Of a stretch of 64,000 nt of DNA, positions 12,401 through 27,100 are shown in pieces. Source of the stretch: Ursus arctos (taxonomy: Eukaryota > Chordata > Mammalia > Carnivora > Ursidae); assembly GCF_023065955.2 (NCBI RefSeq), contig NW_026622875.1, positions 9,526,501-9,590,500 of the forward strand, given 5' to 3'. The position numbers and the translations under genes are program-made. Numbering within the stretch: the stretch's first letter is position 1; each line of letters begins with the position of its first letter. Below the pieces are notes generated by a model. The model made no database searches and was not told where the DNA came from. It worked only from the letters and a program-made list of their open reading frames with translations.

Positions 12401-15400
12401 TAAACCAAAAAATTATTTGATTTTATTTGGCATATATTTTACTCTGAATTTCGCTTCTGCTTTTATTGAAATTTATGTAGAGGCTAGTTGAATTAGCCTT
12501 TATTATAAATTTATCAATGATAGAATCATAGAACCTCTCTAATTACAGGCAGTCTCCTACTTTCATTTATAGTGTTCCTGAAAACTGTAATTTGAGAAAG
12601 CAGAATAGACTTACCTTATAAAAGGAGATGTTCTGTTCCTAGAAAATTAGAAATAAAGAATATAAAACCTCTGATTTCACCTATTTTTTTAAGACACAAT
12701 CTTGGATAAATCTGGCCTTTTATACATGTTCTTTATATATATTTTTAAAGATTCTACTTTTAAGTAATTTCTCTACCCAGTGAGGACTCAGACTCACAAC
12801 CCTGAGATGAATAGTCACATGCTCTACAAGCTGAGCCAGCCAGGTGCCCCTATATGTGTTCTTTAAATTCATCCTTTTAAAAAATTACTTTGTGTTTTTT
12901 AATTTGGGGTTTATATTTTACATTGTATATACTATATTTGTATAGGAGGTCACAAGTATATAATTTATGCATGAGTGTGCATGATGTAACTTTTTTATGG
13001 ATGGGGTGCATATTCAAAAAACAAGATTTTAGTTGTCTTCCACCATTTCTATTTCTTGGTTTGGTGTTATCTAAGGATTTTTTTTTTCAAATTTCATTCT
13101 TTCCCCTCAGTTTTGAACATAATCCTTACTGGCTGAAGTCCAGTGGCGATCAATTAAAGCTACAGAATAGGTGATTTCAACATACCTAAAGATTTCTGTC
13201 TTTTTTGGTTGTTTTATATTGTCTTACATTTAAGAGCTACATTTTTTTTTTAATACCATGTTTGGAAATGTTTTGCCTCAGGGTTTTTTTTTCTTTTTCT
13301 TTTAGATTTTATTTATTTATTTATTTATTTGACAGAGAGACAGCGAGAGAGGGAACACAAGCAGGGGGAGTGGGAGAGGAAGAAGCAGGCTTCCCGCTGA
13401 GCAGGGAGCCCAGTGCAGGGCTCAATCCCAGAACGCTGGGATCATGACCTGAGCTGAAGGCAGACGCTTAACGACTGAGCCACCCAGGTGCCCCTGGACA
13501 GAACACATTTTAAAAAATTAAAAGAATGATTCACTTCCATCCATTCAGTGATAGAGGCGCAGAGTTAGCATGAGATGGGAGCACTAAATCTGTTGGCTTC
13601 TAGACCTTGCATCTTGGGCTGAGTTTGAGCCCAAATTTTGGGACAAGATGGTCCTTAATAGTAAAATAGCTGCTTAATCCAGTCGTTAATTGAAGAAACA
13701 ATCTCTTCTACCCAGAGGAAAGCCTAACATTGTTGGAGTTAATGAAAAGGTGTGTGCTCTCAAACATGGCTTTATCTTCCTAAGGGGTTAGGAAGATTTC
13801 AAAATTCGGTTTATATTTACTTGATTTTTGTGTTATATGCTATCTTTTAACATCCTAATCCCCAAATCAGAAATGAATATATATAGTATATAGTCAGATA
13901 GCATTTTCTGGGAGGGCTGTACAACAGCATTGATATTTTGAATAAATGCTTCAGAGAAAGATTTGTGGCACAGAAAAGCCTGTTTCTGTTAAGACTCAGC
14001 CAGCGTCCCAGGGCCAGTCACGCTATTTCTATTTCAGTTTCCTCCACTGTGAAAGTGAGAGTGTCGGGCTGGATAATGGATGTCTAAAGTCCCTTCATGT
14101 TCTAACTTGTGAAATAGATTGCTGTGCCAAAAGCAAGAAGGTAAAAGGAAGCCCTGACATTTAGAACAAACTGAAAGTTTGCTTTCCTGTCACTGACTTC
14201 TGAAAGACTAAAGTTAATTTCCAGGGGCGCCTGGGTGGCACAGCGGTTAAGCGTCTGCCTTCGACTCAGGGCGTGATCCCGGCGATCTGGGATCGAGCCC
14301 CACATCAGGCTCTTCTGCTATGAGCCTGCTTCTTCCTCTCCCACTCCCCCTGCTTGTGTTCCCTCTCTCGCTGGCTATTTCTATCTCTGTCGAATAAATA
14401 AATAAAATCTTTAAAAAAAATAAAAATAAAAAAAAAATAAAGTTAATTTCCATAGTGTGAAAGTTCCAGGGAGAGAGAATTTGATCTGAGCTAAGGATGT
14501 CAGACAATGCTTCTTAATCTTCGTCTCTTCTGATGGTGACAGACAGTGAGCCTACACCTAGTCCAAAGGTTCTGGGGACCTAGTCCAAAGCCTTGAAAGC
14601 ATGAAAGCTTTTTGAAGTCTGATGTTTTACCTTAAAAAATTCTTGGAAATTTTGCCTTCCCTGTAATGTATATATATATTTTTCATTAAAAAGGCTTCCC
14701 TCTAAACTATTCAGTAAAATGAACTCTTTGGGAAGATGCACCATGTTTATTTATCCTGTGGGTTTGCATACCCTTTGCCATACTACCATACAGGGAGATG
14801 GAAGTCGGGAAGGGGAGTATAAGTATGCCGAAGTATCTGAGTTCCAGACTTGGTGGTTGGAGCTAAAATGGGTGTCTTCTCAGGTATATCTGGTTGACAG
14901 GAAAGAGAGCCTACTTGTTGTGGATAGGTGTATCTGAGCATCTGGGTAGTAAAATGGAAAACATCATTGCTTTAGGATCAGATCTGAGTTTAGACCCACC
15001 TCTGGCACTTTGTGAACTGTAGTACTGTTTCATTGTGTATAAAGTTAGGAATTATACTTGTCTTGGAGAGTGAGATTTATTGCACTGTCCTGTGTTTTGC
15101 TTGGCATAATAGGCACTCAGGTGCTAGCTATTATATCCTTCTTAGTTACTGGTGAATTGGCACATGCTCTTACATTTTGCATTCATGGGAGCACTAGATA
15201 AGATCTAGTAGGCACTTATGTATATTTAGTTTGACCTATGGTCTTTGTCCAAAAATCATGTTTATGAAACTTGCATATCAGCTTTGATGTCTTAATCATA
15301 TATATATATATAGATATAGATATATAGATATATATGTACACATCATATTGTTTTTACAGATGAAACAATAAGTCAAAATTCACCAAAATGTTAGTAGTGA

Positions 15401-18400
15401 AATACTTAGATCATTTTTGGTAATGATATCTTTACAGTGGTTGGTATAATAGACTGTGGAGTTCTCTGGCATCAAAGCAGTGTTAATAAATAATAGCCAG
15501 TAGTCTGAAGATTATTACTATTTATGGTAATTGTGTTCATAAAACTTATTAATATATTTTCTGGCAGTGGCTAAGCCTCTTTTTCTGAGCTATTAGCTTC
15601 ATTCTTCTCTCTGTGTGGGCTATTGGGAAAGCCTTTGAACTGGGGCTCTGAAGTGATGCATTGTCACTCCTTCCTTCTTTTACGTGTAATGTTATTTTAT
15701 CCAAAGAGCAAAAAGAAATTAGAAATAATCTTATCTGCAAACAGTATTGAAACCTGTTTAACTTGTTCTTATGTTTTTCTCCTGGTATTGGAGTTTAGAT
15801 TGTAGATGGAGATTTTGTTCATGAAAATTCAGAGAATATACTAAGCAAACTTAAAGGTGTTTTGCTTAGTGAACTGGAACTCTTGAAGTAGTATATAACT
15901 TAAAATAAAAATTAAAAAATTTTTAATTAATTTTCACTTAACATTTAATTAGAGACCATTAATTGAAATTTCTAGTGACAGTGAAAGTAGCATAGGTTTT
16001 GTGTGGGGTTTTTTTTAGTTTTTTTTATTTCTTTTTTTTCTTTTTTTAAAGTAGGCTCTATGCCGAGTGTGGAGCCCAACACCAAGCTTAAATTTAAGAC
16101 CTGAGATTGAGACTTGAGCTGAGATTGGGAGTCAGACTCTTAACTGACTGAGCCACCCAGGTGCCCCTCAGGGTATATTAAATTGCTAATTTAAACCAAA
16201 TGATGAACAAAAATTTTCTGAATGAGAATAGTATTGTAGATGAAATATTGTAAACAAGTCGTTATTTGTGACATTTCACAGAATTTAGAATGCAAAAATA
16301 ATGAAAAGTAGCCTCACTTAAAAAAATGATCTTTTTTTTTTTTAATATTTTATTTATTCGTCAGAAAGCAGGAGTGAGAGCACAGGCAGGGGGAATGGCA
16401 AGCAGAGGGAGAAGCAGGCTCCTGGCTGAGCAAGGAGCCGGATGTAGGACTCGATCCCAGGACCTTGGATCATGACCTGAGCAGAATGCAGACACTCAAC
16501 TGACTGAGCCACCCAAGTGTCCCAAGAGAATAATCTTTTTTTTTTTTAAGATTTTATTTATTTATTTGAGAGAGAGAGAGCAAGCACGAGTAGGGGGAGG
16601 GAAGGGAGAGGGAGAAGCAGGCTCCCCGCTAAGCAAGGAGCCCAATGTGGGGCTCAATCCCAGGACCTTGAGGTCATGACCTGAGCCGAAGACAGATGCT
16701 TAACCGACTGAGCCACCCAGGCGCCCCAAAAGAATGATCTTAAATTGTTGTTTGTTCCTTTTGAACCAGATTGTAAAACACTACATTAACATAAACTAGA
16801 AATTATGTTATTTTGATGAAACTTAAGCATAAGACTTGTATATATTACTGCATTTTTTGAAATGGATACCTTTGTGTTTAAGAATGGTTCATGTTTTTCT
16901 TTTCATAACTAAAATTATATTTAAAAAATAAATAAAATTAATTCTAGATTTATCATGGTAAAGAATTCACTCCAGAATATAAATTTCCATATATGTTTAA
17001 AGACTTTGAACTTCTTTAATTTGCATAATTTGAATAGCAGAGACTTGGTTTTGATTAGGCTTGTGGAGACTAAATAATTAGCCAATTCTAGTAGATTCTT
17101 ATTTCAACATTAACTTAAAAAAATCATTATATAGGCAATATGAAATAATGGAAAGAATATGAAACCCAAATTCAGAAGATTTAGGTTCAAATTCTGCCTC
17201 TTAATTATTTGACCTTTGGCAAAGATTCAAATATTCTGAGCTTCTTTTCCTATGTCTACCTACATAGTAATAATACCTGCTTTGCCTATCTCACATGTTT
17301 GCTATGAATAACACAAAAAAGAAGCGTTTAAATAGTAAAGTGAGGGGCGTCTGGCTGACTCATTTGGTAGAGCGTGCAACTCTTGATCTTGGGGTTGTAA
17401 GCTCAAGCCTCATGTTGGGTGTAGAGCTTACTTTAAAATAAAATCTAAAAAGAATTAGTAAGGTGAAGTTGGTCTAAACAAATAACTCCATTTACCTTCA
17501 TCGTAAGTGAGATTCAAGCTGTAGTGAACACAGCAGTTAGCTTGAGTTAGCGCAGCAGCAGAGCAAGACTAAATACAAAGGAAAAACCCCGACTGTAGAA
17601 TGCTTGCTGTACTTGTTTTTGAAAAGAGGTGAATAGGCTCCATGAACAGTTAGTCGTGCTACATGAGCAGTAGAATGAAAAGTAAACGCATATAAAACTG
17701 AGTACAATTCTAGAATGTTAGAAGTAGCAAGCATCTGGGATTTTCTAGCCAAGTCCTCTTATTTTACAGATGAAGAAACTAAAACAAGGTTATCCAGTAA
17801 GCCTTGTAGTGGTAAACTAAGATGCATTTCTCGGGTGGTTAAGGAGATATAGGTTTTGAAATTAGTTGTATAAAGGTGTGAAATCACAATTTTACCACTG
17901 ATTTAGAATGTAGCTTCAGGCAATGTAACCTAAGCCTATTTCTTTATCTGTAAATTGGGGCTTAGTATTAACCTAATCTATTGGACTGTTGTAGTAGAGG
18001 AGATATGCATATGTAAAATGCTTAGCACACTTATGAACATGATATATACTCAATAAATGGTGCCTCTAATATTACTATTATTTTTCATTATTGCACGGAG
18101 TCTTTCAGAACATTATTCACTCCCTGTGCTTAATTTGTTCAAAAAAATGGCTAATGGCCAAGTTCTATTTCACTGAAACAACCCAAAACAGTACTTCTCA
18201 TGTGTCTCCACTGTGCATGTACAAGTATGAGGGAATTCCATCTGTGTCACACTATTGAAGCCTATTCTAAACAGATTAAAAACATTAAAAAGTTTAAAAA
18301 TAAAAGTTGGAAGATCTAATATAAATGAGCATGTTTGTTGTCTAAGTTATAATTTAATAAAGAACTGAAATGGCATATGTGCTTAAGAAATATGATTGAT

Positions 18401-21400
18401 GGAGAAGAGCATGCGACTCTTGATCTAAGGGTTGTGAGTTTGAGTCCTACGTTGGGTGTAGAGATTACTTAAACAAACAAACCTTAAAGAAAAAGTATGA
18501 CTGATAGATCTTATGGGGTATGAAAATCATCTGTCACCCTAGCACTTTCCGTGAAGAAAATGACACAACAGACTTGTTTCATTCAGCCCACAAATGTCTG
18601 TATTCCTTTTCTTTTTCCTCGTTAAGTATCCCTGTCTATTTTGGTCTATGTAATATATGTTTAACAGAGGCAGGACTATCTTGTTCATCTAGTATGCTTG
18701 TTATGTTGCCTTGAACATGATAGGCACCTAAGTGTTGATTTTTTAACAGATTTAGTGGAAGAAAAGTTGTATACAAAATTTAGTATCAATGCAAATATGT
18801 CATTTCAAAAGTTAGTTATAGATGTTAACATTTTTAATTTCAGATTTCCTTTTTTTCTGGGGAACTGTGTTTTTGATAACAACAACTCTAGTTGCCCTTC
18901 TGAAAAAAGAAAACAAAGAAGTATCCGTAGGAAAAGAAGAAACCCAAGGAATCACAGATACTTACAAGTTGCTTTTTGCAATTATAAAAATGCCAGCAGT
19001 TCTGACATTTTGCCTTCTGATTCTAACTGCAAAGGTAAGAGAATTATAAAGCGAATGTACCACCCTGCTATAATTACCAATATCATGGAATACTTCATTG
19101 CCTTTTCCACTACTATTAGAGTGTAACAATAAAAAACAGAATTTTCTGTTTATCAAGTTTGTTTTAAAAGGTGTGGTGATATCAAATCTGATTTCAAAGT
19201 AACCTAAACGTCTTGGAGTCTTGAAAAGAATTAAGCAAATTTGAAGTGCTTTTAATAATGTGAAATTTTATTTAATGAATGATATTAATGTCTGGTATGG
19301 AAATGAATGCCTTGAAAAAAACAGCTCCCTACTGTTATAATGAGTGTACATTTAATGTCAGAGGTATAATTATTTACTTAGATAGTGATTTACGAAGATA
19401 CGGAAATATATGTTTTAGAAGTCTATTTAAAAATTAGTTGACTTACTTTTTTTAATGTTGGAAAGAAATATACCATAAATAAATGGGGATTTTGGTAACT
19501 TTTATTTTATTCTTTATGTTTTCTGTATTAAGATGTCCCAATTAAAAAAAAAAAAAATGTCCCAACTCTATAGTCCAAAAACATTTTAAAGACATTATGC
19601 TAGAGGAAAGGTAAGTATATTTTGTTATAGTAAGATATTGCTAGTGTTAGAATTAATATTCCTAAAATCTAAAATCTGTTATAGAGTTTCATATTATATA
19701 TCTAAAGCTGTCTTTATAAACAATTTACAGCTATCTTTTGACAACCCTGAAGTAAAAATTGGTAAAAATTGGAGCCTCGTTTTTGAAATAGTGAATTTTT
19801 CTTCCTCTCTAATGATAAGGAGGGTTACATTTTAAAGAAACATTGAGAAGGTTAAACTTAAAGAACTTAAGATTCAACATTAGGAAGTAATGAAGGGCTC
19901 AAGGAAGATAGTAGTATTTTCGAATTATTGTATCATTTAAACGTAATCATTGGTAACACTTTTGGTATATTTCCTTCCAGCCCTCTTTTTCCCCTGTGTG
20001 TGTGCATGTTATGTGTGTGTGTGTGAGTGTGTGTATATATATATATATAAAGTGCTTTATATATATAAATATAATTAATAAGTTATAATCAACAAATTAA
20101 TATTAATATGTATTTATATATATACAGATATATAAATAAAAGTGGAATTGGATCATACCATATATAATTTTTATCTCATTTTTGTCTTATTACTCCATAT
20201 TCCTTATCATTAATAATTTTTGGAAACGTGCTTTTTAGGGGCACCTGCATGGCTCAGTCAGTTAAGTGCCTAAGTCTTGATTTCACCTCAGGTCTCCATC
20301 TCAGGGTCATAAGTTCAAGCCCCACATTGGGCTCCACACTGGGTGTGGAGCCTGTTTAAAAAAGAAAAGAGACTTTAAGAGCTATATAATTGTCACAGTG
20401 TATAGATTTACTATAATTTACTCATTTTTCTGTTGTATATTTAATTTGCTTATGTTTTTTAATTACAAAAATACACTAGTGAGGGGCGCCTGGGTGGCAC
20501 AGCGGTTAAGCGTCTGCCTTCGGCTCAGGGCGTGATCCCGGCGTTATGGGATCGAGCCCCACATCAGGCTCCTCCGCTATGAGCCTGCTTCTTCCTCTCC
20601 CACTCCCCCTGCTTGTGTTCCCTCTCTCGCTGGCTGTCTCTATCTCTGTCGAATAGATAAATAAAATCTTTAAAAAAAAAAAAATGCACTAGTGAATATT
20701 TTTGTGTATTTCCTTTCAGTAGATTCTTAAATAGGCAATTAGTGGGTCAGTGAATATGATCGCTAAACTGCTTTTTAAAAGATTACAATTGCACTGTTGA
20801 TAGCATTCTATAAGGAGGTGCTTCAGTTACAGAATCTAGAATCTAATGTCCCCCTTTTAAAATAAACCTCGCCAAAAGTAACATCTCTCCTAACTTTTAA
20901 TGTCATAGGTTAGTTTTCTCTGCTTTTGAGTTTTATAATAAATGGAATATCCAGTATGCATTTTTATGTCTGGCTCTTATATTCCTTCACTTAACATTAT
21001 ATTTGTATAATTTATCCATATTGTTATTTATGGCAATAGTTTTGTTCATCTCGTTGCTTATAATATTCCACTCTATAAATATGCTATAATTTATGCATTC
21101 TATCAACAAATGTTTAGTTATTTCTACTTTTGGACTATTATGAATAGTGCTGCTATAAATATTCACGTGCATTATTTTGGTGAACATGAATGCACATTTC
21201 TGATGGGTAAATACCTAGGAATAGAATTGCTGGGTGATCAGTGCTTTAGTGGATACTGCCACACACTTTTCCAAAGTGGTTGTTTCCATTTTCCCTACTG
21301 CCAGCAGTGTAAGAGAGTTCCAATTGCTTCACAGCCTTGCAAAGACATATATTGTCCTTTCAAATATAGCCTTTCTGGTAGGTGTATAGTGGCATCTCAT

Positions 21401-24084
21401 TATGGTTATAATTTGCATTTCCCTGATGATTAAAGAGGTTGAGCATCTTTTCATATGGTTATTGGTCATTTAAATATCTAGAGCTGCCTTTTTTTTTAAT
21501 TTATAGAATTTTTATATATCCTGGGTGTTAGATTATATGTACTACAAATATCTCCTACTATAACTCTTCTAAGATAAAGTAAATCTTGAAGTCAATTTGT
21601 ATATCTAATTTTTACAAAGAAAATGGGTGAAATAGTAGTGAAATTCTTTCGTGGATTTAAGTAAAATATCTTTGGCCTTTAATTTTTCTATGGTGAAATT
21701 TGCCCTTTGGCTCCATTCCAAGAAGTACGTACTATTAGCATTCCTTTAAAGAATGTTTTTTTAATATAGTTTCACACTTATCGAAAATGTGCTTATATAG
21801 TTGAAAGAATTCCCGAATATGTCATTATCCAAATTCTCTAATTGTTAACAGTTAGTTTCACTTTCTGTATTCTGTAGATTTGTGCTCTATTACATATTTC
21901 TTCTGAAATATTAGAGTAATTTGTATGTATTGTGCCCCTTTATCCATAAATTACCTTGAGCATATATTTCCTAAGAACAAGAGTTTTCTTTTCCAAGCTA
22001 CAACTTAATAAAAAATTAAGGAATTTAAATTGATCAATACTATTATCTAATCAGTCTATACCCAGATTTCACCAGTTGTCCCAGTAACAGCCTGTATAAC
22101 TTTACTCTTCCCCCCAGTCAGGGATCCAGTCCAGAATCACATGTTGGATTTAGTGGGTATCAGCCTTTTTTTGTCCTTCATGACCTGGATGTTTTAAATT
22201 TTTCTGTAGAATGGCCTTCCATTTTTGTGTGTCTGATGTTTCTTTGTGTTTAAGTTCAGGTTATGCAAATGTGTCAGAAATATAGTAATCACCCAAGTAA
22301 TATAGTGATGACTTTGGGGAATTCTATGAAGAGCCTTATCATGTCCCTTTATTCCACTAACTGTTGTTAACTTTGATTACTTTGTTAACCCATTGTAAAG
22401 TTACTATTTTTCCTTTTGTAATTAAAAACTAATTTATGGAGAGATACTTTGAGACTCTCTAAATACCTTATTTCACCCCAAACTTTTGTTCACTACTTTT
22501 AGCGTCTTCTTTTTTGTTTATTTGTTTTTAAAAATTAAACTACAATCTTTATTCCCCTTCATTTTATTTAACCCTTTAGATAGAATGTTTTCTCAAAATT
22601 ACTTTTGAAATGTTAGATGACTTTTGGAAATTTTATTATGATCAAATTCATTAAAGAGGTGTATATGTGGCAGTGATGCTTCATTTTAACCAGATTTTAT
22701 TTGTAGTCAATTAAAGACTTTTTAAAACTTAAAACATAGAAATCAGTAAGTTCGGATTTGAATACTGTTTATTGTAAGAGATTGAACTTTTTGAAATGGA
22801 AATTTAGTTGTAATTACAGCCATCTGCAGTTCCTAAAAGTGCTGAATTTTCAGTTGTTTTCACTGAATATTGTCAGTAGACCATAGGACAAAGTATGCCT
22901 TCTGTAACTTAATTGTTATACCAGATAGAATAATATATTTACTTGTAACTGCTGTAAATCAATAATGAGATTGAGGTTTTTGGAGAACTTACATATGCTT
23001 GGGGAAAATATTTTGTAAATCACAAATTAAAATATTTTTTTGGTTTTATATTGCAGATTGGTTTTTCAGCAGCAGATGCAGTAACAGGACTGAAATTGGT
23101 AGAAGAAGGAGTACCGAAAGAACATTTAGCCTTATTGGCAGTTCCAATGGTTCCTTTGCAGATAATATTGCCTCTGATTATCAGCAAATACACTGCAGGT
23201 CCCCAGCCACTAAACATATTTTACAAAGCCATGCCCTACAGGTAAAAATGAAATAAAACCTTACTAAATAAGAAAGGTTAAATGAGGAACATTCATCAAT
23301 ATCACCAATACCTGTGTGTAAAGTATATATGTGGAAAAAGACTTGAAAAGCATCTTTAACTGCAGTATCATTTATGTGTACTTTAATCTCTTTTTAACCT
23401 CCTAACAGGTTTTAAATAACAGGCTTTTTTCACATAGTAGACATACAGATTTCTGTTTTTGTTATTTTTTAACCTAAAGTGGAAGTCAGCTCCATGTTTC
23501 TTTTTCTATAGATTATTGCTTGGATTAGAATATGCTCTACTAGTTTGGTGGACTCCCAAAGTAGAACATCAAGGAGGATTCCCTATATATTACTATATCA
23601 TAGTGCTGCTGAGTTATGCGTTACATCAGGTAAGCTTGCTGTGGTTTTCTTGGGGAGTAAACCGGTTTTGGAAAATAAAGAAAACATTTTTCTACAATTG
23701 CCTTGAAATAATGATAATAAATTTTAAGATTTAAGCATGAGTCTGACACTGAAGAAATTGTTTGACAATGAACTTTAAAACTTTGTGGCTTTTGATTTAT
23801 TGAGCTCTATTTGTAGAGAGTTTTTTCATTTCATTTACTTTGTTCATTCAACCAGTATTTGTTATATTACAGAATTAATTCCAAAGCTAGTAATTCTACC
23901 CTTTCTAAGTGTTCCTCAGTCCATCCCTAGACTTGGGTTCTTTATTCCTTCTATTCCAGATGCCTTTTCTTTCTGAAAGTCTTGAGAAATAATGATGGCT
24001 ACTGGGCGACAGATCCCAGGTTTTTGGTTTACATTCTGTACTGAAAGTTATGACTCACTCTTTGTAAATAATACATACATATTA

Positions 24085-24132
<48 letters not shown>

Positions 24133-27100
24133 AATATATATGCACGTATATATACATATACATATTCTGTACATATATAGAAGAAAGATAACATTTCAAG
24201 ATTTATGAGACAAACTGAACAGAATTTTGATTTTGAAAGTTGTGTGTTAATCTGCTCTCTCTTTCTTTGTTAGCTGTGTTTGTAATCCCTAGCCTCATCT
24301 AAGCTGCTCTTGCAGAATGGGGTTGTGTTCTGGGGGCAAGTGATTCAAGTAAACTTGTAGACGCCTAGCAGTAAACTTTGGGACTTCAGTGCAGTTATTA
24401 AAATGTGGATTTAAGAGTCACTTTGGATTTTTCTATGGAACCTAGTTTAAACTCTTTAAAAGTTATAATTACAAATTCCTCACTTGTTTTTAACCGAAAC
24501 CTAAAAATGTGGCTACCAAGTAATCTCAATGATTTTTTATATACAGTTATATCATTTGGGAGAACTCCATAATGGATCTGTCCAACTAATTGTATGTTTA
24601 AAGAAGTGCTTTAACTCAATAAATGTATCATTATCTGTGTAAGTAAAGGAAAACTACATTGTAGTAGTCCAAAAATCATTTCTTTGGCTTTGGATTCGAT
24701 TAGAAAATTTTCTAAACTGTAGCCATTGGGGCACCTGGGTGGCTCAGACGGTTAAGAGTCTGCCTTTGGCTCAGGTCATGATCTCCAGGTCCTGGGATTG
24801 AGCCCCATGTTGGGAATCCCGGCTCAGCGGGGAGTCTGCTTTTCCGTCTCCCTCTGCCTCTCCCCTGCTCATGCTCTCTCTCTCTCTGTATCTCTCTGTC
24901 TGAAATGAATAAATAAAATCTTAAAAAAAAAAAAAAAAAGTGTAGCCATTGATGCTCAGACAGCCAGACACTTTCTGGGAAAAACTGTACAAGGCCAAGT
25001 AAATTTGAGAGATGATACCTGACATAACCCCTCTTTATGTAGCATCTTAATCATCAACAAATATTAATTGGACACCTATTTCATGCCAGAAACCATTCTA
25101 AGTGCTAAAATATAACTGAATAAATCATGCCAAAATCCCTGTCTTTAAGGAGTTTGTATCCTAAAGGCTTTCAGAGGCCTATGGTGAAAGGGACCTGTTC
25201 ATTTTTTATGTAACTTAGTGTTTCTCAGTCTTTTTTGACTCTGGAATACCTTTTCTATGAACGCCCCATGGAATAGTATTCAAAGGAAAGCTATTTTGGA
25301 AACCTGGTTTGTTTCCATGTTTCTAAATGGAGGGTTAATTCTAAATGTTATCTTTCTTCTATATATGTAAAAGAAAAAAATACATACAATTATATATTCA
25401 TTCACATATATACTTACATATATATACACACAGGGTTATTTAGGGACAGTACAAACATGGGATTTTGCTAATTGCTGTATGCATCCTTCAGTGCTACCCT
25501 GTTTGTCATTTTCTCTATCGAGCTTTCCTTGACTACTTATTGTAGAATTAATCTCTCATTTGTTTAGGCCCCAGTAGCACAGTGTGTGTACTTCTACTTA
25601 CAATACTTACTGCATTTCATCATAATTATTTTCCCAGCCTAGAATAAATTCTTCAAGGGCACAGAGAGACTGTGTCTTATTCATCTTTTTATTGCCATGA
25701 TCTGGTCTGGCCAATAGTAGGTGCTCAGTAAATCTTTGTTGACTTGATTTTAATAAGGGTCATGAAAATTAATTTTCAGATTTATGATTTTGATGTTCTT
25801 AATTCAGACTCTTTTTTATAAGGCCTAATTATGCTAAAGATGTTTTACATTTTCCTTGTAGGTTACATTGTACAGCATGTATGTTTCCATAATGGCTTTC
25901 AATGCGAAGGTTAGTGATCCACTTATTGGAGGAACATATATGACCCTATTAAATACTGTGTCCAATCTGGGAGGAAACTGGCCTTCTACAGTAGCTCTTT
26001 GGCTAGTAGATCCCCTCACAGTGAAAGAGTGTGTAGGAGCATCAAACCAGAATTGTCGAACACCTGATGCTGTTGAGGTAAGTGTGTCGTAATTTTATTT
26101 ATTACTCTGCGTCCTCTGCCTGCTCTGCCTGCTGCTGCCCCTGCTTTGTGCTTTCTCTCTCTCTCTGACAAGTAAATCAATAAAATCTTCTTAAAAAAAA
26201 AAGATATTAATTTTCAGGGGAACCTGACTGGTTAAGTCTGTGGAGCATGCCACTCTTGATCCTGGGGGGTGTAAGTTAGAGACCCACGTTGGGTGTGGAA
26301 ATTACTTAAAAAATAAAATCTTAAAAAGAGAGAGATTAATTTTCTTATTTTGCCTCTAGAAGTACTATATCTTTTTAAAAAATCATATCTGCCTATAGTT
26401 TCTTCTTTTTTTTTAAGATTTTATTTACTTATTTGATGAGAAAGAGCACAAGCAGGGGGAGCAGGAGAGGGAGAAGCAGACTTCCTGCTGAGCAGGGAGC
26501 CCAATGTGGGGCTCAATCTCAGGACCCTGGGATCATACCTGAGCTGAAGGCAGATGCTTAACCAACTGAGCCACCCAGGTGCCCCCCCATAATTTCTAGT
26601 GTAGAAATCTCTGTGTATTTCTTTTTCCTGTCAGAACTTAGGGTTATAACACTCAAATCAGTAAGAGTAGCTCACTTGAAGATGCTTCTCAACAAGGGAA
26701 GAGCAGTCTCTCTCCCCTTTACCTTGAGGATCCTATACAATGGGTACTTAATAAGTGCGTAATTAATAGCTAAGTTTTATAATGATAGAAAAAGGGAAAT
26801 TCCATTGACTATTTGTGTAACAATTGTAGCTAACCCTGAATGGTTAGCAGTCTATTGTTAAATTATTTCAAATTAACATTAGCCCACTTCTAGAGTAGAT
26901 TCATTGGAAATTTCTTCACATTTCCCGAATGTGAAAAGCTTTATCTTAAGAATGGAAAATGAGTATTGTTTACAGCAAGATCTGAAAAATGTTTTCAATC
27001 CTGTTAGTAGCATTAGAGAGATTAAGATATATTAGCATATTTCACCATTGAAGTGAATGAAATGTTGAAATGATTTAACAAAAATACATTTTGACAGGAG

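Noticed and set aside
18698..19126. 142-codon open frame over SLC33A1 exon 2
   Set aside because: It reads the exon in the wrong frame. The correct frame gives the conserved transporter sequence and matches both splice junctions.
21110..21433. 107-codon open frame on the + strand
   Set aside because: It runs antisense through an L1 fragment.
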